Below, piece by piece: positions 59,182 through 64,000 of a DNA stretch of 64,000 nt (position 1 is its first letter; every line of letters begins with the position of its first letter). Source of the DNA: Deltaproteobacteria bacterium (GTDB lineage Bacteria; Desulfobacterota; Binatia; UBA12015); assembly GCA_029262355.1 (NCBI GenBank), contig JAJCZO010000270.1:22181-86180 (forward strand), given 5' to 3'. The notes below the pieces were generated by a model. That model was given only the letters and a program-made list of their open reading frames with translations, had not been told where the DNA came from and did no database searches. A program made the translations under genes and the position numbers.

Positions 59182-59308
59182 CCTGTTCTCCTCGCCGTTG
59201 GGGTGTAGGGCGAATGAAGCCCCGCAGCCGCCTCGAGGCAAGTGCAGAGCTGGGGCGGTGAGCCTCGAGAAAGTCTCGAGTTGGATTCAGGCAAGCCGCG
59301 CGGACCGG

Positions 59309-59545
59309 TCAGGCGGCGGCATGGGCGCGATGTACCAGCGCCGCCGGACGCTCGGACAGCATCCGGCGCTCCGCCGGGCAGCGCGGGTCCGCGCACGGGG
59401 CCACGCACCAGCGATAAACTCCGGCGGCGCCCAGCTCGTCTTCGACCCGAAAAGCGGCCGACCAGGGCGACTGGAGCTGGCCCGCTTCGTGAGCCAGAAC
59501 CGCGGTGCAACTCGGCGAATGCGTACGATTTCTTGGGTGTTTCAT
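59309..59545 (-). CDS. Small hypothetical protein (78 aa)
   Basis: Strong SD (ggagg) upstream of the ATG at 59545; fills an otherwise unexplained gap. Confidence 0.4.
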   Translation of the reverse strand: MKHPRNRTHSPSCTAVLAHEAGQLQSPWSAAFRVEDELGAAGVYRWCVAPCADPRCPAERRMLSERPAALVHRAHAAA

Positions 59546-59647
59546 TCCGTGAGTTCCTCCGAACGGGGCCGGCCCGAGGGCCGGACCCGTCCGTTGGACG
59601 CATCACGAAAGTGGTTTGTTCAACTCAACTGGCTGTGATGCGCCATT

Positions 59648-61432
59648 TCACGGAACGTAAAATCTACCCAGCGGCAGGAACATCTCGTTCTCGGTGCTCT
59701 CGCCGCCGGTGATCCGGCACGCATCGCACCAACCGTCGCCGGCGCCAGGGCTCGAATCGCATGCCGCGTCGTCGCCCACCCCGTTGCAGCGCTCACCGAC
59801 CATGCCGTCGTTCACGCAGGCCACTGGACTACACCTCCCGGGCACTCCCGGCTGGAAGACGCTTTGCGGAAGCCGCGAGTAACGCGTCACCTCCTCGACG
59901 TTCGGAGAACCATCGGGGTTCCGACCATTGTTGTAGAGTGCGCAGAACGTGATCGTGCGATCCGCGGGGTTCGGAGAGTCGAAGACCATCGGAGGATCGA
60001 ACGTCAGGTTCAGAGGGTCGTTGTAGACGAAGCTCTCGTACAAACGCGTCCCGTCGGCGAGGTCTGCCGTGAAATGCTTCCCGCGCTGGTGCGTGTGCGA
60101 GCTCAAGCTGTACAGATGGGCGTTCTCCGGCAGCGTGTAGTCGCTGCAGAGCGTATTTTCCTCGAACGGCGCGGCATCGGGGCCGAAGATGTTCGAGATG
60201 TCGAAGATGCCGGACGTCTGGATGTCCGCATTCTCGGGACCGGCGAAGTAAACGTTCACCCGTGCGTTCATCGCATGGTCCTTCGTGGTGAGATTGAACG
60301 CGTGGGAGTTCCACACGACGATGCCCTTCATCGGCATCGTGGAGAATACACCGGCGGGGAACTCCGTAAACGACTGCGCCGCCTGCGCACCACCCGGTAG
60401 GCCCTCGGTGCTGAGGAAGCCGAGCCCTGGGGGGCCGAAGTTGAAGCAAGCGAACCCATCGACGAACTCGGTGGCACAGCCACCAGTGCCGTTACAGGCG
60501 GCGAGATCCAGGGGATCGCACGCCGCGCCGATCTGATCGCCGCTCTTACACGTCCACGGACCAAAGTCCGGGTCGGAGATGTCGACGGCATCGGTATCCG
60601 CACGGCTCACCAGCAGGTGGTGACTCTGCGGATCCTGGCGCATCTCGCTCGACCAGTAGCGGAACCGGGTTCCTCGGCCCACGAGATTCGCTGCAGGGAC
60701 CTTGCCGGTGAGATCGTAGTACGACGCGAAGCAGACCTCGTGCTCGCTCGATGCTTCGAGCACCCAGGGCGGCATGACCAACTGAATGCCCTCGCTCGGA
60801 TCCGGCGCCGGCAACGGAGCGATCGTGAGAGGCTCGATCTCGGGCAAGCAACCATCGACGAGCTCTTCGGTCTCGAGCGACGTACCCGTCTCGGGCGCGC
60901 CACCGTAGATCCAGCGACGCAGGAGCTCGAGCTCGTCCTCGCTGATGGCCGGCAGCCCGCTCGGCATCGGTGTGCCGAAGCCTTGGTACTCGTCGGGGAA
61001 CACCTTCGACGCGAGCTTCAGCCACAAGTAGCTGCGATCATTGTCGCCCGGCGTGATGCGTGGAAAGCGGTACGACGTAGACGGGGCCTCGACCAGGTTC
61101 GCGTACGCCACATCCGGCCGCAGATCGAGGCCACCCGCGGCACTGCTGCCATGGCAGACGTCCTGCGCGCAGCCATTTCGCTCGAAGATGATCTCCTGAA
61201 CCGCTTCCCAGGTGCTCGCGTAGCTCTGGGCGCCCTCGCAGACATCACCGTCTCCATCGTCTCCATCGTCTCCACCATCACCACCATCACCACCATCACC
61301 ACCCGGCGGGACCTCGGCCGGGGGGTTCGCCGTGGTGCCGGAGCCGTCGGAACTGCTGCTCCCACACGCAGAGACGAGACCTACCATGAGGACGAGCGCG
61401 AAGAGGGCCCAAGAGACGTTCGAAAGTCGCAT
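59648..61432 (-). CDS. Lipoprotein: CX4CH cytochrome-like region plus copper type II ascorbate-dependent (PHM/DBH-like) monooxygenase
   Basis: LMVGLVSACGSSSS lipobox; NGCAQDVCHGSSAAGGLDLRPDVAYANLV; His motifs SHHLLVSR, NSHAFN, HLYSLSSHTHQRGKHF. Confidence 0.8.
   Translation of the reverse strand: MRLSNVSWALFALVLMVGLVSACGSSSSDGSGTTANPPAEVPPGGDGGDGGDGGDDGDDGDGDVCEGAQSYASTWEAVQEIIFERNGCAQDVCHGSSAAGGLDLRPDVAYANLVEAPSTSYRFPRITPGDNDRSYLWLKLASKVFPDEYQGFGTPMPSGLPAISEDELELLRRWIYGGAPETGTSLETEELVDGCLPEIEPLTIAPLPAPDPSEGIQLVMPPWVLEASSEHEVCFASYYDLTGKVPAANLVGRGTRFRYWSSEMRQDPQSHHLLVSRADTDAVDISDPDFGPWTCKSGDQIGAACDPLDLAACNGTGGCATEFVDGFACFNFGPPGLGFLSTEGLPGGAQAAQSFTEFPAGVFSTMPMKGIVVWNSHAFNLTTKDHAMNARVNVYFAGPENADIQTSGIFDISNIFGPDAAPFEENTLCSDYTLPENAHLYSLSSHTHQRGKHFTADLADGTRLYESFVYNDPLNLTFDPPMVFDSPNPADRTITFCALYNNGRNPDGSPNVEEVTRYSRLPQSVFQPGVPGRCSPVACVNDGMVGERCNGVGDDAACDSSPGAGDGWCDACRITGGESTENEMFLPLGRFYVP
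61246..61304. repeat. Low-complexity trinucleotide tract encoding a Gly/Asp linker
   Basis: Minus strand GGDGGDGGDGGDDGDDGDGD. Confidence 0.9.
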
Positions 61433-61731
61433 GGTCATAGGGTGTCGTTTGGCCGAGAGCCCGTCAACGGGTGCGATCCGACCGGGCGCCCCCGAAGCCT
61501 GCAAACGGGTCGCAAAAACTGGATCTCCTCGCCGTTTCGTGGCCATCTGCGCCATACGCTCCCCTGGACGTTCCCCGCTGGCCGCCCTTGGTCTCGCCAC
61601 TGCGGCGGGCCTCATTCTGAGTCTCCCGGCTCCCGCCGCCAGCCAGCCGGCACCATCGGAGATGCATCGCGAGATCGAGACACAGACCGAGACCGGCGGG
61701 TTGGAAACCGAGTCGGACGCAGAGGCGGCGA

Positions 61732-63393
61732 TCAGCCGTACGCTGGATCCCAGAAGCGCTGGTCGATTCTGCGCCGAAGCTCTTCGGGCGACGTCTTTGG
61801 TGCGTGCCCTTGGCTCTGCGCCATCGCGCCGACCGCCGCCGCGAGATCCCGGCTCACGCGCCGGATCTCGGGCAGTGGCGGTAGAAGCGCCCCCGTCGGG
61901 TCCGTGCTCGTAGGGGCCGATGCTCCCAGAGAGCGCGCGGCGGCGCGCATCATCTCATCCGTGACCCGCGCCGCGCCCGACGCGAGCACGCCCAGCCCAA
62001 CGGCGGGGAAGATATAGGTGTTGTTGCACTGCGCGATCGGGAACGACCGCCCGTCATGGGAAACCGGGTCGATCGGGCTGCCCGTCGCGACGAGCGCTCG
62101 GCCGTCGGTCCATGCGATGACGTCCGAAGGGGCTGCCTCCATGCGCGACGTCGGATTCGAGAGCGGAAACACGATCGGTCGCTCTGCGTTCTTTGCCATG
62201 GCTCGAATGATGTTCTCGGTGAACAGCCCGGGCTGACCCGAGACCCCGATCAAAACCGAAGGCTCGGCTTGCTGCGCCACGTCCAGCATGGTGATCCCGC
62301 CGTCAGGACCACTCCGGGTCCAGCCACCGACACGAGCCTGGGGCTGGCGGAGCTTTTCTTGGAACGCAGACAAGCCCGTCATTCCGTCATGCAGCAAGCC
62401 AGGGCGATCGACGATGTAGATCCGATCGCGCGCCTCGCGGTCGGAAAGACCCTCTTCCACCATCCCAGCCACGATCTGTTCTGCGATCCCGCAGCCAGCC
62501 GACCCACCGCCGAGAATCGCGACGGTCTGGTCGCGCAGTGTGCTCCCGGCCGCCGCGACCGCCGAGAACAGGGTCCCGAGTGCGACAGATGCGGTACCCT
62601 GAACGTCGTCGTTGAACATGCACAGCTGGTCCCGATAACGCTCGAGGAGCGGCGTCGCGTGCTGGAATGCGAAGTCCTCGAACTGAAGAAGAACTTTCGG
62701 CCACACGCGCTTCACCGCGTCGACGAATCCATCGACGAACGCGACGTACTCATCCCCGGTGATTCGCTCGTGCCGCCAGCCGATGTAGTGCGGATCCTTC
62801 AACCGCTCTTCATTGTTCGTTCCGACGTCGAGGACGATCGGCAGGGTATTCTTCGGATGGATGCCTCCGCAGGCCACGTACAGCGAGAGCTTCCCGATGG
62901 GGATGCCCATCCCGCCCGCGCCTTGATCTCCGAGACCGAGAATTCGCTCGCCGTCGGTCACGACGATTGCCTCGATTTCATCGCAGCCATAGTTCCGCAG
63001 CATCTCCTCGAGCCGGTCTCGATGCGGATACGGAACGAAAAGTCCACGCGGACGCCGATAGATCTCACTGAAGCGCTGGCAGGCAAGTCCGACGGTCGGC
63101 GTGTAGATCATCGGCATCATCTCGGCGAGATGGTCGATCACGACGCGATAGAACAAGACTTCGTTCGCGTCCTGTATCGTGCGCAAGAACACGTGTCGTT
63201 CGAGATCCGTCTCGAACCCCCCATAGGCCTCGTAGGCGCGGGCGACTTGCTCGTCGAGTGACTCCACATGCGGCGGCAAGAGCCCGTAGAGCCCGAGCCT
63301 CGCTCGTTCCTCTGGCGAGAAGGCCGTGCCCTTGTTCCAAAGTGGCTCGTCGATGAGCTCGCGCCCGCGCAGACTGTCTCCGGAGATCTTCAT
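61732..63393 (-). CDS. maeA: NAD-dependent malic enzyme
   Basis: [38 protein letters not shown]...[35 protein letters not shown]. Confidence 0.96.
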   Translation of the reverse strand: MKISGDSLRGRELIDEPLWNKGTAFSPEERARLGLYGLLPPHVESLDEQVARAYEAYGGFETDLERHVFLRTIQDANEVLFYRVVIDHLAEMMPMIYTPTVGLACQRFSEIYRRPRGLFVPYPHRDRLEEMLRNYGCDEIEAIVVTDGERILGLGDQGAGGMGIPIGKLSLYVACGGIHPKNTLPIVLDVGTNNEERLKDPHYIGWRHERITGDEYVAFVDGFVDAVKRVWPKVLLQFEDFAFQHATPLLERYRDQLCMFNDDVQGTASVALGTLFSAVAAAGSTLRDQTVAILGGGSAGCGIAEQIVAGMVEEGLSDREARDRIYIVDRPGLLHDGMTGLSAFQEKLRQPQARVGGWTRSGPDGGITMLDVAQQAEPSVLIGVSGQPGLFTENIIRAMAKNAERPIVFPLSNPTSRMEAAPSDVIAWTDGRALVATGSPIDPVSHDGRSFPIAQCNNTYIFPAVGLGVLASGAARVTDEMMRAAARSLGASAPTSTDPTGALLPPLPEIRRVSRDLAAAVGAMAQSQGHAPKTSPEELRRRIDQRFWDPAYG

Positions 63394-63403
63394 CGCCGCC
63401 CCC

Positions 63404-64000
63404 TCAGTCGAACACGTTGCCGTGTTTGTACTGCTCATCCTGACCAGCCGCCTGCGTCAGGGCCGCGACGTTGTCCTTCGTAAAGAAGCCCTCATAGCCC
63501 AGGCAACGCTCGACGTACTCCGTAATCAGCACCGTGTAGGCGGAGTGCTTCGAAAAGATCTGCTTCAAATTCGGCTTGTCGGTGCACTCACCGACCACGT
63601 GGGCCAAGAACTTCATCCCCGAGTCCCGCAGCGTCGCGACTACGAAGTCGATGTTCTTCGCACCACTCTCATGATCGCCATCCTTCACCTCTTGAGCGAT
63701 GTGATGCATCCGGCGGCCGAAGTTCCGAACGAAGTCCTCCGTCGGCATCGGCAGATTCTCAAAGGAGTTCACGAAGGACGGCGTATTGTTCGCCGTAAAG
63801 ACCTTTGCGGGAGACTTCTTGTCGTCATCCACCCCCGGATGGCGGTTCACGTTCGTCGACGAGTTCTGATCCGCGATGTTGTAGGCACCCCAGAAATAGT
63901 ACGGAGACATTGTCAAGAACTCGAGAATCGCGTCCTCGCGCTCGCCGGCCAGGATCCGCGACGCCATGTGATCGATGCCGAGGATCAGGGACTCGAGCCC
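63404..64000 (-). CDS. VOC-like/HPPD-like protein fragment, partial (runs off the right edge)
   Basis: Frame stays open to the edge: [53 protein letters not shown]. Family call weak. Confidence 0.5.
   Translation of the reverse strand, partial: GLESLILGIDHMASRILAGEREDAILEFLTMSPYYFWGAYNIADQNSSTNVNRHPGVDDDKKSPAKVFTANNTPSFVNSFENLPMPTEDFVRNFGRRMHHIAQEVKDGDHESGAKNIDFVVATLRDSGMKFLAHVVGECTDKPNLKQIFSKHSAYTVLITEYVERCLGYEGFFTKDNVAALTQAAGQDEQYKHGNVFD

Noticed and set aside
57214-59208. 664-aa + strand ORF
   Set aside because: Runs antisense across three better-supported minus-strand genes; compositional artefact.
61270-61304. His-tag-like sequence (caccatcaccaccatcaccaccatcacc), possible vector contamination
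   Set aside because: On the coding (minus) strand it is the in-frame Gly/Asp linker of a lipoprotein; flanks are natural coding sequence.

Overview
High-GC bacterial chromosomal segment of about 64 kb, densely packed with genes. Gene content suggests a Myxococcota- or Candidatus Binatota-like lineage, but this is an inference from gene content only. Most of it is ordinary lipid/acyl-CoA metabolism: acyl-CoA dehydrogenases, LLM/F420-type oxidoreductases, MaoC, TesB, a fused biotin-dependent acyl-CoA carboxylase, WS/DGAT, SDRs and GSTs. There are also regulators, a TonB-dependent receptor, RF3, malic enzyme, a GH3 glucosidase and several secreted Cys-rich proteins. I found no rRNA, tRNA, CRISPR array, transposon or prophage. 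The strongest unusual signals are as follows. (1) A two-gene unit at 4200-6154. Its second gene is split in every standard ORF call by an in-frame TGA at 5915-5917, which reads U-G-S-C (UGSC-family selenoprotein). A bacterial-SECIS-like hairpin follows directly, and the gene overlaps (ATGA) an upstream gene fusing a CPTC thioredoxin-like domain to a large domain of unknown function. (2) A 1234-aa secreted protein (31746-35450) with eight DUF4215/Myxo-type Cys repeats. Its C-terminal ~500 aa look by eye like a complete two-lobed BPI/LBP (TULIP) lipid-binding fold. (3) Disintegrin-like Cys repeats at the left edge, a WS/DGAT-CBS fusion, a PHM-like copper monooxygenase with a CX4CH motif, several clean operator-like inverted repeats, and two likely frameshifts (S9 peptidase, DUF1330). 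All family calls are by eye; no database search was run.
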